The notes under the pieces were generated by a model that saw nothing but the letters and a program-made list of their open reading frames with translations, searched no databases and had not been told where the DNA came from. Shown in pieces: positions 36,516 to 46,863 of a DNA stretch of 49,082 nt. Origin of the DNA: Burkholderiaceae bacterium (GTDB lineage Bacteria; Pseudomonadota; Gammaproteobacteria; Burkholderiales; Burkholderiaceae_C); the NCBI GenBank assembly GCA_004323695.1, contig SCRU01000177.1:1-49082 (forward strand), read 5' to 3'. Position 1 is the stretch's first letter; every line of letters begins with the position of its first letter. A program made the translations under genes and the position numbers.

Positions 36516-39392
36516 ATGCCCATGAAAACGGCTCCCCAAGATTCTCATTCCCGGCCCACCCCATCGGGTGCGCGGCCTGCCGCCAGATCGCGCGATAGCG
36601 AGCGTCCGCTGGTCGAGGACATCCGCCTGCTCGGGCGCATTCTGGGCGATGTCATCCGCGAGCAGGACGGCGTCGCCGCGTACGAGCTGGTCGAGCAGGT
36701 GCGCAAGCTGTCGGTGGCGTTTCGCCGCGATGCCGACCAGGAGGCTGACCGGGCGCTCAAGAAGCTGCTCAAGAGCCTGACCGGCGAGCAGGCGGTCAGC
36801 GTGATCCGCGCCTTCACCTACTTCAGCCACCTCGCGAACCTGGCCGAGGACCGGCACCATATTCGCCGCCGCGCGATCCACGAACGCGCGGGCAACACCC
36901 AGGAGGGCAGCATCGAAGTGGCGCTGGCCCGCCTGCGCTGGGCCGGGATCGCCCCCAAGGCCATCGCGGGCATGCTGGCCCATGCGTATCTGTCGCCGGT
37001 GCTCACGGCGCACCCGACCGAGGTGCAGCGCAAAAGCATCCTGGACGCCGAGCGCGACATCGCGCAGTTGCTGGTGGCGCGTGACGAAATCAAAAGCCGC
37101 GCGGCGCTCAATCCCACGAGCAAGGACGCGCTCACGCCGCGCGAGCTGGCCGCCAACGAAGCGCAGCTGCGCGCGCGCGTGATGCAGCTGTGGCATACGC
37201 GGTTGCTGCGCTTTTCCAAGCTCACCGTCGCCGATGAGGTGGAGAACGCGCTGAGCTACTACGAGGCGACCTTCCTGCGCGAGATCCCCAGGCTGTACGC
37301 CGAACTGGAACGCGAACTGGGCAACCACCCGGTGCCCAGCTTCCTGCGCATGGGCCAGTGGATCGGCGGCGACCGCGACGGCAATCCGAATGTGAGTGCG
37401 CAAACCCTCGAGTACGCGCTCGGCCGCCAGGCCGAGGTCGCGCTGCGCCACTACCTGACCGAGGTGCACTATCTGGGCGGCGAGCTGTCCCTGTCCGCCA
37501 GGCTGGTGGACATCAGCCCCGAGATGCGCGCGCTGGCGCAAGGCTCGCCCGACACGAACGAACACCGCAAGGACGAGCCGTACCGGCGCGCCCTCACCGG
37601 CATCTATGCGCGACTCGCGGCTACGCTAAAGGACTTGACCGGCACCGACGCCGCGCGCCACGCGGTGGCGCCGCAAAATGCCTATCGGAGCGCGCAGGAA
37701 CTGTGCGCCGACCTGCGCACCATCGAGGAATCGCTGCTCGCGCACCACGGCGCGGCCCTGGTCGCGCAGCGCCTGCACCCGCTGATCCGGGCGGTCGAGG
37801 TGTTCGGCTTTCATCTGGCCACCGTGGATTTGCGCCAGAGTTCCGACAAGCACGAGGAGGTGGTGGCGGAACTGCTGGCCGTGGCGCGCATCGAGCCCCA
37901 CTACACCGGCCTCGACGAATCCTCCAGGCGCGCCTTGCTGCTGAAGTGCCTGAACGATGCGCGGCCGCTGCGCGTGCCCGGCGCCGGCTACTCGGCGCAC
38001 AGCCGGGGCGAACTGGCCATCTTCGAGACGGCCAGGGTTTTGCGCGAGCGTTTTGGCGCGGAGGCGATCCGCCACTACATCATCAGCCACACGGAAACGG
38101 TGAGCGACCTGCTCGAAGTGCTGCTGCTGCAAAAGGAAGCGGGGCTGCTGCATGGCGTTCTGGGCGAAGCGCACGCCACCCACGACCTGATCGTGGTGCC
38201 ACTGTTCGAGACCATCGAGGATCTGCGCAATGCCGCACCCATCATGCGCGAGTTCTACGCACTGCCCGGTGTGGCCGCGCTGGTGCAGCGCAGCGGCGCC
38301 GAGCAGGACATCATGCTGGGTTACTCCGACAGCAACAAGGACGGCGGCATCTTCACGAGCAACTGGGAGCTGTACCGCGCCGAGATTGCGCTGGTCGAAT
38401 TGTTCGACGAGCTGGCGGGCGGCTCACACCAGCTGCGGCTGCGCCTGTTCCACGGCCGCGGCGGCACGGTGGGGCGCGGCGGCGGCCCGAGCTACCAGGC
38501 CATCCTGGCGCAGCCGCCTGGCACCGTGCGCGGGCAGATCCGCCTGACCGAGCAGGGCGAGGTGATCGGCTCCAAGTACGCGAATCCCGAGATCGGCCGG
38601 CGCAACCTGGAAACCCTGGTCGCCGCCACGCTGGAAGCCACGCTCTTGCAGCCGACCAAACCGGCCACCCGGGCTTTTCTGGAGGCCGCCGCGCAGCTCT
38701 CCACGGCCAGCATGGCGGCCTACCGCGCTCTGGTATACGAAACACCCGGCTTCACCGAGTACTTCTTCAGCGCCACGCCGATCCGCGAGATCGCCGAGCT
38801 CAACATCGGCTCGCGCCCGGCGTCGCGCAAGGCCTCGCAAAAGATCGAAGACCTGCGCGCGATCCCCTGGGGCTTCAGCTGGGGTCAGTGCCGGTTGACC
38901 CTGCCAGGCTGGTACGGCTTCGGCTCGGCGGTGCAGGCGTTCCTGCATGTAAATGACGGAGAAAACAGCGCCAGGCCAGACAAGGATGGGGTTTTATTGC
39001 TCCAGAAAATGTATCGCCAGTGGCCGTTCTTCCGGACCTTGCTGTCCAACCTGGACATGGTGCTGGCCAAGAGCGACCTGGCGCTGGCGTCGCGCTATGC
39101 CGAGCTGGTGGGCGACGCGCGCCTGCGCAAGAGGATCTTCGGCGCGATCGAGATGGAGTGGCAGCGCACCAGCGACGCGCTGGCCCTGATCACCGGCGAG
39201 CGCCAGCGCCTGGCCGGCAACGCCGCGCTCTCGCGCTCCATCCGGCATCGCTTCCCCTATCTCGACCCGCTGCACCACTTGCAGGTGGAACTGGTGCGCC
39301 GCTATCGCGCGGGGGAGGCGGACGATCGGGTGCATCGCGGCATTCACATCTCCATCAACGGGATTGCCGCCGGGCTGCGCAACACCGGTTGA
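36516..39392 (+). CDS. ppc: phosphoenolpyruvate carboxylase
   Basis: This 958-residue enzyme carboxylates phosphoenolpyruvate to oxaloacetate, refilling the TCA cycle. The catalytic His is in [15 protein letters not shown] (about residue 166), [10 protein letters not shown] follows, and [10 protein letters not shown] and [14 protein letters not shown] form the PEP/bicarbonate site. The C-terminal end ([12 protein letters not shown]) carries the terminal glycine used for aspartate inhibition in the family. AAGGAC lies before the ATG at 36516. It is divergent from hemC. Confidence 0.97.
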   Translation: MPMKTAPQDSHSRPTPSGARPAARSRDSERPLVEDIRLLGRILGDVIREQDGVAAYELVEQVRKLSVAFRRDADQEADRALKKLLKSLTGEQAVSVIRAFTYFSHLANLAEDRHHIRRRAIHERAGNTQEGSIEVALARLRWAGIAPKAIAGMLAHAYLSPVLTAHPTEVQRKSILDAERDIAQLLVARDEIKSRAALNPTSKDALTPRELAANEAQLRARVMQLWHTRLLRFSKLTVADEVENALSYYEATFLREIPRLYAELERELGNHPVPSFLRMGQWIGGDRDGNPNVSAQTLEYALGRQAEVALRHYLTEVHYLGGELSLSARLVDISPEMRALAQGSPDTNEHRKDEPYRRALTGIYARLAATLKDLTGTDAARHAVAPQNAYRSAQELCADLRTIEESLLAHHGAALVAQRLHPLIRAVEVFGFHLATVDLRQSSDKHEEVVAELLAVARIEPHYTGLDESSRRALLLKCLNDARPLRVPGAGYSAHSRGELAIFETARVLRERFGAEAIRHYIISHTETVSDLLEVLLLQKEAGLLHGVLGEAHATHDLIVVPLFETIEDLRNAAPIMREFYALPGVAALVQRSGAEQDIMLGYSDSNKDGGIFTSNWELYRAEIALVELFDELAGGSHQLRLRLFHGRGGTVGRGGGPSYQAILAQPPGTVRGQIRLTEQGEVIGSKYANPEIGRRNLETLVAATLEATLLQPTKPATRAFLEAAAQLSTASMAAYRALVYETPGFTEYFFSATPIREIAELNIGSRPASRKASQKIEDLRAIPWGFSWGQCRLTLPGWYGFGSAVQAFLHVNDGENSARPDKDGVLLLQKMYRQWPFFRTLLSNLDMVLAKSDLALASRYAELVGDARLRKRIFGAIEMEWQRTSDALALITGERQRLAGNAALSRSIRHRFPYLDPLHHLQVELVRRYRAGEADDRVHRGIHISINGIAAGLRNTG

Positions 39393-39483
39393 CGGATCGA
39401 GTCGCGCGCGCCTATCGCGTAAGATAACCTGAACGGCCAGCGCCGTGACTGGCCGGCCGGGCAGCAACATTCAAAGGACGTGC

Positions 39484-40026
39484 ATGGGCAGTTCCGCGCT
39501 CGAACACAGCAAGTTCGCGTACTTCGCCGATTTCGTGATCTATGCGCTGGCCGTGACGCTAGTCGCGGCGGCGCTGGTGGAGGGTGCCCCGCGCGCGGAC
39601 TGGCCGGCCCTGTCCGCGCTGGTCGTGCTGGGACTGCTGGGCTGGAGCCTGGTGGAATACGTCGCGCACCGTTTCGTGCTGCACGACCTGCCGCCGTTCC
39701 GGGTCTGGCACGCGGATCACCACGCGCACCCGACGGCGCTGATCTGCACGCCGACGCTGGTCAGCGGCGCGCTGATTGCATTGCTGATATTTCTGCCTGC
39801 GCTGCTGCTCAGCAATCTGTGGCGCGCCAGCGCGCTGACCCTGGGCATGCTGACGGGTTATCTGGCCTATTCGTGCATTCACCACGCGGTGCACCATTGG
39901 CATGGAGGGGGCCGCTGGATGCTGGAGCGCAAGCGCTGTCATGCGATGCACCATCACAGTGACCAGGCGGGCCATTACGGCGTCACCACGTCCTTCTGGG
40001 ACGCCGTGTTTCGTACCTTGAAATAG
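39484..40026 (+). CDS. small fatty acid hydroxylase superfamily membrane protein
   Basis: This 180-residue integral membrane protein has about four hydrophobic segments and the histidine clusters of the di-iron fatty acid hydroxylase/sterol desaturase superfamily. They read HRFVLHD, WHADHHAHP, HHAVHHW and CHAMHHHSDQAGHYG. These would bind two irons and oxidise a lipid substrate, which is unknown here. AAAGGA six bases before the ATG fixes the start. A hairpin (GGCCAG/CTGGCC, 39435-39454) lies in the 91-base gap after ppc. Confidence 0.85.
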   Translation: MGSSALEHSKFAYFADFVIYALAVTLVAAALVEGAPRADWPALSALVVLGLLGWSLVEYVAHRFVLHDLPPFRVWHADHHAHPTALICTPTLVSGALIALLIFLPALLLSNLWRASALTLGMLTGYLAYSCIHHAVHHWHGGGRWMLERKRCHAMHHHSDQAGHYGVTTSFWDAVFRTLK

Positions 40027-40055
40027 CGGTTTCGCCGCGCCGGGCGCCTCCTGCT

Positions 40056-41246
40056 TCAGGCGCCCAGAAACTCTCCCACCGCCTTCAAGTCGTCGACACG
40101 GTCGCAGATGGCCTTGATGACCATCAGGATGGGCACGCCAAGCAACAGCCCCCATACGCCCCACAGCCAGCCCCACGCCAGTACGCCCACGAAGATCGCC
40201 ACCGGGTTCATGCTGCTGGCACGGCTGGTCAGCCAGGGCGTGAGCAAGTAGCCTTCGATGCCGTGGATCACGAGCGACACCAGCGCCACGAGCAGGGCCA
40301 TCTCGATGGTTCCGAACTGCAGGAAGCCGACCATCGCCGAGCCCACCGCCACGGCAATAGAGCCAAGATAGGGAATGAGGTTGAGGACCCCCGACACGAT
40401 GCCCCAGACGGCGGCGTGCTGCAGCCCGATGCGCCAAAACGCGAGCCATGTGGCCAGGCCCACCAGCAGGCTGGTGAACAGTTGCACCAGCAGATAGCGC
40501 TGGATTTGCCCGGTGATTTCATCGAGCGCCTGCAGCGTGATTTTCTTCCTGCTGAAGGTCGGGCCCGCGACTTTCACCAGTTTGCGGCGAAACACGTCAC
40601 CGGAGGCCATCAGGAAATAGCTAATGAACATCACCACCAGCATCTGGCCCAGCAGACTCACCAGCCCGATGGTGCCGCTCCACAGGTAGTCCTTGATATT
40701 GAACTTCGCCGGTTCGACCTGAACGCGCGTCACTCCCGGACTGGCAGCCGGTTTTGCGGCACCGCTGTCTTCTGCCGCCTGCTCCAGTTGAGTGGCGGCC
40801 TTTTGCACCGTGGCAAGCGCTCCTGGCGATCGGCCCCGGCTGACGTGCAGGGACTGGCGCAACTTTTGCGCGGCCACCGGCAGCGACCCGATCAGCGACG
40901 CGGCGTCGCCGCTGAGCGAATAGACGGTGGCCCCCGCGCCCCCCAAGATGGCAGCGAGCAGCACCGCCGCGCCCAGCATCCGCGGCACATGCCAGCGCTG
41001 CAGCCAGTCCACCACGGGTGACAAGGCGTAGCTGAACAGCACCCCCACCAGCAGCGGAATGAACACGGCACTGGCCCAGCGCAGCACAAACAGGCTGCCC
41101 AGCAGGGCCAGCACCACCAGCGACAGGCTGCGCACATCGACCGGCATGTGCAACAGCACACGCGGGTCCGGCGCCACGGCAGCGGTGTCGGCCGGCGGCG
41201 GCCCCGCCGCCGGCGTGGTGGATTGCGTCGAGGCTTCACCGGTCAT
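40056..41246 (-). CDS. AI-2E family transporter (PerM/TqsA type)
   Basis: This inner-membrane protein of about 396 residues has roughly eight membrane segments and a long soluble loop near residues 130-200. The family is named for autoinducer-2 export by TqsA, but many members have other or unknown substrates. The segment NLIPYLGSIAVAVGSAMVGF and the C-terminal HGIEGYLLTPWLTSRASSMNPV are characteristic. GGGAG six bases before ATG 41246 supports that start. It begins 30 bases after the AlgR-like gene, so it may be co-transcribed and controlled by it. Confidence 0.88.
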   Translation of the reverse strand: MTGEASTQSTTPAAGPPPADTAAVAPDPRVLLHMPVDVRSLSLVVLALLGSLFVLRWASAVFIPLLVGVLFSYALSPVVDWLQRWHVPRMLGAAVLLAAILGGAGATVYSLSGDAASLIGSLPVAAQKLRQSLHVSRGRSPGALATVQKAATQLEQAAEDSGAAKPAASPGVTRVQVEPAKFNIKDYLWSGTIGLVSLLGQMLVVMFISYFLMASGDVFRRKLVKVAGPTFSRKKITLQALDEITGQIQRYLLVQLFTSLLVGLATWLAFWRIGLQHAAVWGIVSGVLNLIPYLGSIAVAVGSAMVGFLQFGTIEMALLVALVSLVIHGIEGYLLTPWLTSRASSMNPVAIFVGVLAWGWLWGVWGLLLGVPILMVIKAICDRVDDLKAVGEFLGA

Positions 41247-41276
41247 GGACATCTCCCGCAAATGGAAGGACACGGC

Positions 41277-42029
41277 TCAAGGCCGCGCACCCGCAATGGC
41301 GTCGCGCACGGCGGGCAATTGCCGCCGCGACACGGTGAGCAGCTCCTCGATGCCATTGAGCCGCACGGCCCAGCCTTCGCCTTCCTCGGGGTCGTAGTGC
41401 CGCTCCAGCGCCCGCACCGCATGACGCGCCACCAGCGCGTTGCGATGGATGCGCAGGAACCGCGGGGCATGGCGCTCTTCCAGTTCGCTCAGGCTGTCGT
41501 CGATGATGTAGCTGCGGCTGGCGGTGCGCACGGTCACGTACTTGAGTTCGGCCTTCAGATATACCACCTCGGCCAGCGGCACGCGTTCCGTGCGGCCACG
41601 ATCCTGAATAATCAGAAATTCCTTGCTCAAATCTGGCTCAACCCCATGGTGGATGGAAACAAGTCGCTCTACTTTTTGTAGTGCCACCTGTAATCGCTCG
41701 AGCCGCACCGGTTTGGTCAGGTAGTCGATCGCCTCCAACTCGAACGCCGTGACGGCATGCTCGGCGTGCGCCGTGACGAACACCAGCGCGGGAGGGCGCG
41801 GCAGGCCGCGCAAGGTCTGCGCCAGCGCCAGGCCATCCGTGCCGGGCATGTTGACATCCAGCAGCGCCACATCGAACGCGTGGCGCTGCAGCAGTTCCAT
41901 CGCCTGCGCCGCGTTGGCAGCCTCGCCGCCCAGCAGGGCGCCCGGCGACGTGCATGCGCCCAGCAAGGTGCGCAGGCGCGATCGCGCCAGCGCTTCGTCG
42001 TCCACCAGCAGCACGTTCAGGATCGTCAT
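41277..42029 (-). CDS. LytTR-type response regulator (AlgR-like)
   Basis: This protein of 250 residues has a receiver domain (residues 1-120, phosphoacceptor Asp58 in LLDVNMPGTDG, Lys in LTKPVRLE). A LytTR DNA-binding domain follows (about 145-245, with YLKAELKYVTVRT and FLRIHRNALV). It resembles Pseudomonas AlgR, and its partner kinase gene lies 163 bases upstream on the same strand. In Pseudomonas algR lies beside argH and hemC, which are also near here. A start at ATG 42038 is also possible. The targets are unknown. Confidence 0.9.
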   Translation of the reverse strand: MTILNVLLVDDEALARSRLRTLLGACTSPGALLGGEAANAAQAMELLQRHAFDVALLDVNMPGTDGLALAQTLRGLPRPPALVFVTAHAEHAVTAFELEAIDYLTKPVRLERLQVALQKVERLVSIHHGVEPDLSKEFLIIQDRGRTERVPLAEVVYLKAELKYVTVRTASRSYIIDDSLSELEERHAPRFLRIHRNALVARHAVRALERHYDPEEGEGWAVRLNGIEELLTVSRRQLPAVRDAIAGARP

Positions 42030-42049
42030 GCGCGGCATCCCCCGGCATT

Positions 42050-42192
42050 CATGGGATTCCCTTCGTGCTGCGCACTGCGGTGCGGGCTGGCTCGGGGCGG
42101 CCCGGCGCGGCGCGGACCCCAAGACTCGCCCACTGCGTGCGACTCGCGTCGCCTTGAGGGTGCCCTCGCACCTCCGGACGGCCGGGCGGCGC
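42050..42192. repeat. GC-rich intergenic repeat element, copy 2
   Basis: The spacer between the kinase and regulator genes contains GGCTCGGGGCGGCCCGGCGC (42089-42108) and CACTGCGTG (near 42131-42139). Both blocks also occur near 7869-7928 in the era-recO spacer but in the other relative order. It enlarges the gap between two genes whose products work together. Confidence 0.5.
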
Positions 42193-43227
42193 TCACGCGG
42201 GCACCTCGATCCGGGCCTGGAATACGCCGTCCTTGAGCGCCGTCTGAAACGAGCCCTGCACGTCGTGCAACAGGCTCAGGCGGTCGCGCACATTCTCCAG
42301 CGCCACGCCGTTGCCGGGCCGGCCCACGGCGGTCACGGTATTGGTGACCTTGATGACGACCGAAGCCCCGCGCCGCTGCGTCGAAATCTTCACCTGCGCG
42401 CCGCTGGCGCTGGGTTCGACCCCGTGCTTCACGGCGTTCTCCACCAGGGGCTGCAGCAAGAGCGGCGGCAGCCGGGCGTTGCCGGCCTGCCCGTCCAGCA
42501 CCCACTCGACCCGCAGCCGCTCGCCAAAACGGACCTGCTCGATCGCCAGATAGCGCCTGGCCAGCGCAATTTCCTCGGCCAGCGTGACGGACTCGCCCTG
42601 GTCCGCCAAAGCGTGACGGAACAGGTCGCTCAGATCCTCCAGCATGGTCTCGGCACGCGCAGGCTCCTCCCGCACCAGCGCAATCGCGCTGTTCAGGGCA
42701 TTGAACAGGAAATGTGGCCGGATACGCGCCTGCAGTTCGCTCAGGCGGGCCGCGGTGGCGGCCGGGGTTCGCCCCTTGGCACGCAGCGCCAGCGCGACCA
42801 CCAGCAAGGCCGACAAAAGAGCGCCCAGCGCCGCGCTGGCCAGCCAGGGCGCCGCCCCCGCAAGCCCGGCCAGCGCGAGCAGGCCGCAGCCATACAGGCC
42901 TGCCAGCGCGCCCAGCACGACGCCGGCGGCATATTGCCCGGCGCGCGGCAGCAACGCGAGCGGCTTTTTCAGGCCGCAGGCGGCAATCAACCAGGCGAGC
43001 GTGGCGGGCAGCGCCCCGCCCGTGAGCAGCGACAACCGGCCCAGCCAGTCCAGGAAGGTCGCGGTCCCGAACATCGCCCCCACCGCGATCACCGCCTCCA
43101 CGAACAGCACCGCGCGCAGGATCACGCCCAGGTGGCAGGCGTCGAACACCAGCACCCGGGGCGCCGGCTCGAGCGCCACCGGCGCCGACAGGTCCGAGAA
43201 GGCCGATAAAATTTGGGAGTCGTTCAT
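42193..43227 (-). CDS. LytS/AlgZ-type sensor histidine kinase
   Basis: This 344-residue membrane kinase has four or five N-terminal hydrophobic segments (residues about 38-150). A His-kinase domain of the LytS type follows, with the phosphorylated His in [14 protein letters not shown] (about residue 171). The ATPase N box is [10 protein letters not shown] and the G box is [13 protein letters not shown]. It pairs with the LytTR regulator downstream. Its start is only 21 bases from the divergent argH start, so each promoter must lie inside the other gene unless the true start is further in. Confidence 0.9.
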   Translation of the reverse strand: MNDSQILSAFSDLSAPVALEPAPRVLVFDACHLGVILRAVLFVEAVIAVGAMFGTATFLDWLGRLSLLTGGALPATLAWLIAACGLKKPLALLPRAGQYAAGVVLGALAGLYGCGLLALAGLAGAAPWLASAALGALLSALLVVALALRAKGRTPAATAARLSELQARIRPHFLFNALNSAIALVREEPARAETMLEDLSDLFRHALADQGESVTLAEEIALARRYLAIEQVRFGERLRVEWVLDGQAGNARLPPLLLQPLVENAVKHGVEPSASGAQVKISTQRRGASVVIKVTNTVTAVGRPGNGVALENVRDRLSLLHDVQGSFQTALKDGVFQARIEVPA

Positions 43228-43248
43228 CCACCAACATTATTGCGCCAC

Positions 43249-44664
43249 ATGTCACAAAACCAACTCGACAAGAAGTCCGAAGCCTGGTCGGCGCTGTTCT
43301 CGGAGCCGATGAGTGAGTTGGTCCAGCGCTACACCGCGAGCGTGTTTTTCGACCAGCGTCTGTGGCAGGCAGACATCCAGGGCAGCCTCGCGCACGCCGA
43401 CATGCTCGCCGCGCAGGGCATCATCGGCGCCGCCGATCTCGGGGCGATCCAGAGCGGGCTGTCGCAGGTGTCGAAGGAGATCGAATCGGGCGGCTTCGAA
43501 TGGAAACTGGAACTGGAAGACGTGCACCTGAACATCGAGGCGCGCCTGACCCAACTGGTCGGTGATGCCGGCAAGCGCCTGCACACGGGGCGCAGCCGCA
43601 ACGACCAGGTTGCCACCGACGTGCGCCTGTGGCTGCGCGGCGAGATCGACCTGATCGCGGATCTGCTGGCGGGACTGCAGACGTCGCTGCTGGATATCGC
43701 GGAAAAGAACGTCGATGCGATCCTGCCCGGCTTCACCCACCTGCAGGTCGCGCAGCCCGTGAGCTTTGGCCATCACATGCTGGCCTATGTCGAGATGTTC
43801 CGCCGCGACACCGAGCGCATGCAGGACGTGCGCCGGCGCGTGAATTGCCTGCCGCTGGGCGCCGCGGCGCTGGCCGGCACCAGCTACCCGCTGGACCGCG
43901 AACGCGTCGCCATGGCTCTCGGCATGGTCGATGAGCAGGGCCGCGCCTGCGTCTGCCAGAACAGCCTGGACGCCGTGAGCGACCGCGACTTCGCCATTGA
44001 ATTCTGCGCGGCCGCCTCGCTCGCAATGATCCACATCAGCCGCCTGAGCGAGGAACTGGTGCTGTGGATGAGCCAGAGCTTCGGCTTCATCGACATCGCC
44101 GACCGCTTCTGCACCGGCTCATCCATCATGCCGCAGAAGAAAAACCCCGACGTGCCCGAACTCGCGCGCGGCAAGACCGGACGTGTGGTCGGTCACTTGA
44201 TGGGGCTGATCACGCTGATGAAGGGCCAGCCGCTGGCCTACAACAAGGACAACCAGGAAGACAAGGAGCCGCTGTTCGACACGGTGGATACCCTGAAGGA
44301 CACGCTGCGCATCTTTGCCGAAATGGTCGGCGGCATCACGGTGAAGAAGGAAGCGATGGAGGCCGCCGCGCTCAAGGGCTATGCCACCGCCACCGATCTG
44401 GCCGACTACATGGTGAAAAAGGGCCTGCCGTTCCGGGATGCGCATGAGGCGGTGGCGCATGCGGTGAAGGCGGCGATCGCGCATCAGGTCGACCTGTCCG
44501 AGCTGCCGCTGGACGTGCTGCGCCGGTTCAACCCGAAAATCGACAAGGACGTGTACGACGTGCTCAGCCTGCGCGGCTCGCTGGGCGCACGCAACGTCCT
44601 GGGGGGCACGGCGCCGGCGCAGGTGCTGGCCCAGATCCGGCGCCACCGCCAGCGCCTGGCCTGA
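43249..44664 (+). CDS. argH: argininosuccinate lyase
   Basis: This 471-residue fumarase-superfamily enzyme splits argininosuccinate into arginine and fumarate. The signature [12 protein letters not shown] holds the catalytic Ser loop. [12 protein letters not shown] and [15 protein letters not shown] are the other two conserved regions. I chose ATG 43249 over an upstream open GTG because it matches the family start ([14 protein letters not shown]). A hairpin (GCGCCA/TGGCGC, 44678-44694) without a T-run follows the stop. Confidence 0.97.
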   Translation: MSQNQLDKKSEAWSALFSEPMSELVQRYTASVFFDQRLWQADIQGSLAHADMLAAQGIIGAADLGAIQSGLSQVSKEIESGGFEWKLELEDVHLNIEARLTQLVGDAGKRLHTGRSRNDQVATDVRLWLRGEIDLIADLLAGLQTSLLDIAEKNVDAILPGFTHLQVAQPVSFGHHMLAYVEMFRRDTERMQDVRRRVNCLPLGAAALAGTSYPLDRERVAMALGMVDEQGRACVCQNSLDAVSDRDFAIEFCAAASLAMIHISRLSEELVLWMSQSFGFIDIADRFCTGSSIMPQKKNPDVPELARGKTGRVVGHLMGLITLMKGQPLAYNKDNQEDKEPLFDTVDTLKDTLRIFAEMVGGITVKKEAMEAAALKGYATATDLADYMVKKGLPFRDAHEAVAHAVKAAIAHQVDLSELPLDVLRRFNPKIDKDVYDVLSLRGSLGARNVLGGTAPAQVLAQIRRHRQRLA

Positions 44665-44699
44665 GCGCGGGGCGTCAGCGCCAGGACTTGGCGCGCGGT

Positions 44700-44716
44700 C
44701 TTAAGCCTCGCCTAAG
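44700..44716 (+). promoter_or_regulatory. PmrA/QseB-like direct-repeat box before the response regulator
   Basis: CTTAAG (44700-44705), five bases, CCTAAG (44711-44716): a direct repeat spaced like the PmrA/BasR box of enterics (CTTAAG-N5-CTTAAG). A CATAAT -10-like sequence lies at 44728-44733, and the gene starts 24 bases further on. The same box, with one different base in the half-sites at most, precedes the htrA-like gene at 48269-48285. Confidence 0.65.
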
Positions 44717-44757
44717 CGGGAGCGGCCCATAATCTTTTCAACCCGAGGATCGAAAAG

Positions 44758-45417
44758 ATGCGATTGCTGCTGGTCGAAGACGACACCATGATCGGCGAGG
44801 CCGTGCTGGAGCTGTTGCGCGAGGAGCATTACGCCGTGGACTGGGTGAAGGACGGCGCCATGGCGGACAGGGCGCTGACGACGGAGAAATACGACCTTGT
44901 GCTGCTGGACCTGGGTCTGCCCCGGCGCGACGGCATCGAGGTGCTGCGCGGCTTGCGCGCGCGCCACGAAGCCGTGCCGGTGCTGATCGCCACGGCGCGC
45001 GACGCGGTAAATGACCGCGTGACCGGGCTGGATGCCGGCGCCGACGACTACGTGGTCAAGCCCTACGACACGGACGAACTGCTGGCCCGCATCCGCGCGC
45101 TGCTGCGGCGCAGCGCCGGGCGCGGCGAGCCCGCGTTCGAACACAGGGGCGTGACTCTGAACCCGGCCACGCGCGAAGCCAGCGTGAACGGCGAACCGGT
45201 GAACTTGTCGGCACGCGAGTGGGCCGTACTCGAACCCCTGCTGGCGCGCCCGGGCATGGTGCTGTCGCGCACCCAACTGGAAGAAAAACTCTACAGCTGG
45301 AAGGACGACATCAACAGCAATGCCGTGGAGGTCTACATCCATGGCCTGCGCAAGAAACTGGGCAGCGAACTGATCCAGACGGTGCGCGGTCTGGGCTATC
45401 TGGTGCCGCGGCAATGA
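44758..45417 (+). CDS. OmpR-family response regulator (PmrA/QseB-like)
   Basis: This protein of 219 residues has a receiver domain (acidic pair Glu7-Asp8-Asp9, phosphoacceptor Asp51 in LLDLGLPRRDG, Lys in VVKPYDTDEL). A winged-helix DNA-binding domain follows (residues about 125-219, ending EVYIHGLRKKLGSELIQTVRGLGYLVPRQ). The sequence is closest in style to the QseB/PmrA/TctD group. GAGGA precedes the ATG. The PmrA-like box upstream suggests autoregulation. The stop overlaps the kinase start as ATGA. Confidence 0.93.
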   Translation: MRLLLVEDDTMIGEAVLELLREEHYAVDWVKDGAMADRALTTEKYDLVLLDLGLPRRDGIEVLRGLRARHEAVPVLIATARDAVNDRVTGLDAGADDYVVKPYDTDELLARIRALLRRSAGRGEPAFEHRGVTLNPATREASVNGEPVNLSAREWAVLEPLLARPGMVLSRTQLEEKLYSWKDDINSNAVEVYIHGLRKKLGSELIQTVRGLGYLVPRQ

Positions 45418-46823
45418 GCAGCACCGATGCGGGCCATGACCTGCCAGGCAAGCGCCCCGGCCCCGCCGCATCGGCACAAGGGTCCGGTGCCACGCATTCG
45501 CTGCGCGGGCGCCTGCTGTTTTTCCTGCTGCTGGCGATTTTCCTGGCCTCCGTGGTGCAGGGGGTCACGGCCTATCGCGGGGCGCTGCGGCAGGCGGACG
45601 ACATGTTCGACTATCACCTGGAGCAGATCGCGCGTTCGTTGCGCGGCGGCGTGCCGCTGGATCCGCCCGCGCTGGACAGCGATGCACCGGGCGACTACGA
45701 CTTCTACGTCCAGATCTGGGGGCCGGACGGGTCGGAGATCTTCCGCTCGGCGCCTGCCGCGCTGCCGCCGCAGGCCGTGCTCGGCTTTTCCGACGTGAAA
45801 GTGGGAGGCACAAGCTATCGGGTGTATTCGGTCCAGACCCCGTTGCAGACCGTCCAGATCGCGCAGAACATGAGCGCCCGTCAGGCGCGCGCGCGCGCGC
45901 TGGCTGCCCATGCCGTGCTGCCAATCGCGCTGATGGCGCCGCTGCTCATGCTAGTGGTGTGGTGGGTGATCCGGCGGTCGCTGGCGCCAGTGGAGCGCAC
46001 ACGCCGCCAGGTGGCCAGTCGAAGCGCCGGCGACTTGTCGCCGTTGGCGGAAGGTGGACTGCCCGCGGAAGTGCGTCCGCTGGTTGGCGAGCTCAACCTG
46101 CTGCTGGGCCGCGTGGGCGCCGCATTCGATGCGCAGGCGCAATTCGTCGCGAATGCAGCGCACGAACTGCGCTCGCCGCTGACGGCCCTGAAACTGCAGG
46201 CGCAGGCATTGCGCCGCAGTGGCGACCAGGCGGCGCGCGAGGCGAGCGTTGCACGCCTGAACCAGGGTATCGACCGCGCGATCCGACTGGTCGAACAACT
46301 GCTGGCGCTGGCGCGCGAAGAGGCGGGCCTGGGCCATCCGGTGGCCCAGCAACGCCTGAACCTGCAGGATGTGGTGCAGTTCGCCGTCGCCGATGTGTTG
46401 CCGCAGGCCCAGGCCCGGCAGATCGACCTTGGCGTGGGAGACACCGAACCTGCGTGGGTGCAGGGTCAACTCGACGCGCTGCGGATCCTGCTGCGAAACC
46501 TGCTTGACAACGCGATCAAGTACACGCCGGCCGCGGGCCGGGTCGATGTCGCGCTGCGGATCGCGGGCGCCAGCGCCGTGCTGGCGGTGGAAGACAGCGG
46601 ACCCGGGATTGATGCCGAGCACCGTGCGCATGTGCTCGACCGGTTCTACCGCGCCGGAAACGCGTCGGGTGCCAGCGGCAGCGGACTGGGCCTGGCCATC
46701 GTCAACACCATCGCAAAGCGGCACGGCGCCACGCTCGTCCTCGAACGATCCGAACGCCTCGGGGGGCTGCGAGCCGAGCTGCAATTTCGGCTGGTGGATG
46801 ACGGCGCCGCTGGCGCAAGCTAG
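45414..46823 (+). CDS. sensor histidine kinase (PmrB/QseC-like)
   Basis: This 469-residue inner-membrane kinase has a first membrane segment near residues 36-55, a periplasmic sensor region of about 120 residues, and a second membrane segment near 165-185. A HAMP-like linker leads to the HisKA domain with His250 in NAAHELRSPLTAL. The ATPase boxes are LLRNLLDNAIKYTP, VEDSGPGID and SGSGLGLAIVNTIAKRHG. It partners the regulator whose stop it overlaps by four bases. The periplasmic part has no metal-binding ExxE motif that I can see, so the signal is unknown. Confidence 0.93.
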   Translation: MSSTDAGHDLPGKRPGPAASAQGSGATHSLRGRLLFFLLLAIFLASVVQGVTAYRGALRQADDMFDYHLEQIARSLRGGVPLDPPALDSDAPGDYDFYVQIWGPDGSEIFRSAPAALPPQAVLGFSDVKVGGTSYRVYSVQTPLQTVQIAQNMSARQARARALAAHAVLPIALMAPLLMLVVWWVIRRSLAPVERTRRQVASRSAGDLSPLAEGGLPAEVRPLVGELNLLLGRVGAAFDAQAQFVANAAHELRSPLTALKLQAQALRRSGDQAAREASVARLNQGIDRAIRLVEQLLALAREEAGLGHPVAQQRLNLQDVVQFAVADVLPQAQARQIDLGVGDTEPAWVQGQLDALRILLRNLLDNAIKYTPAAGRVDVALRIAGASAVLAVEDSGPGIDAEHRAHVLDRFYRAGNASGASGSGLGLAIVNTIAKRHGATLVLERSERLGGLRAELQFRLVDDGAAGAS

Positions 46824-46863
46824 CCGCGACGCGCCGTTGCGTTAGGATGCGGCACGTCCACCG

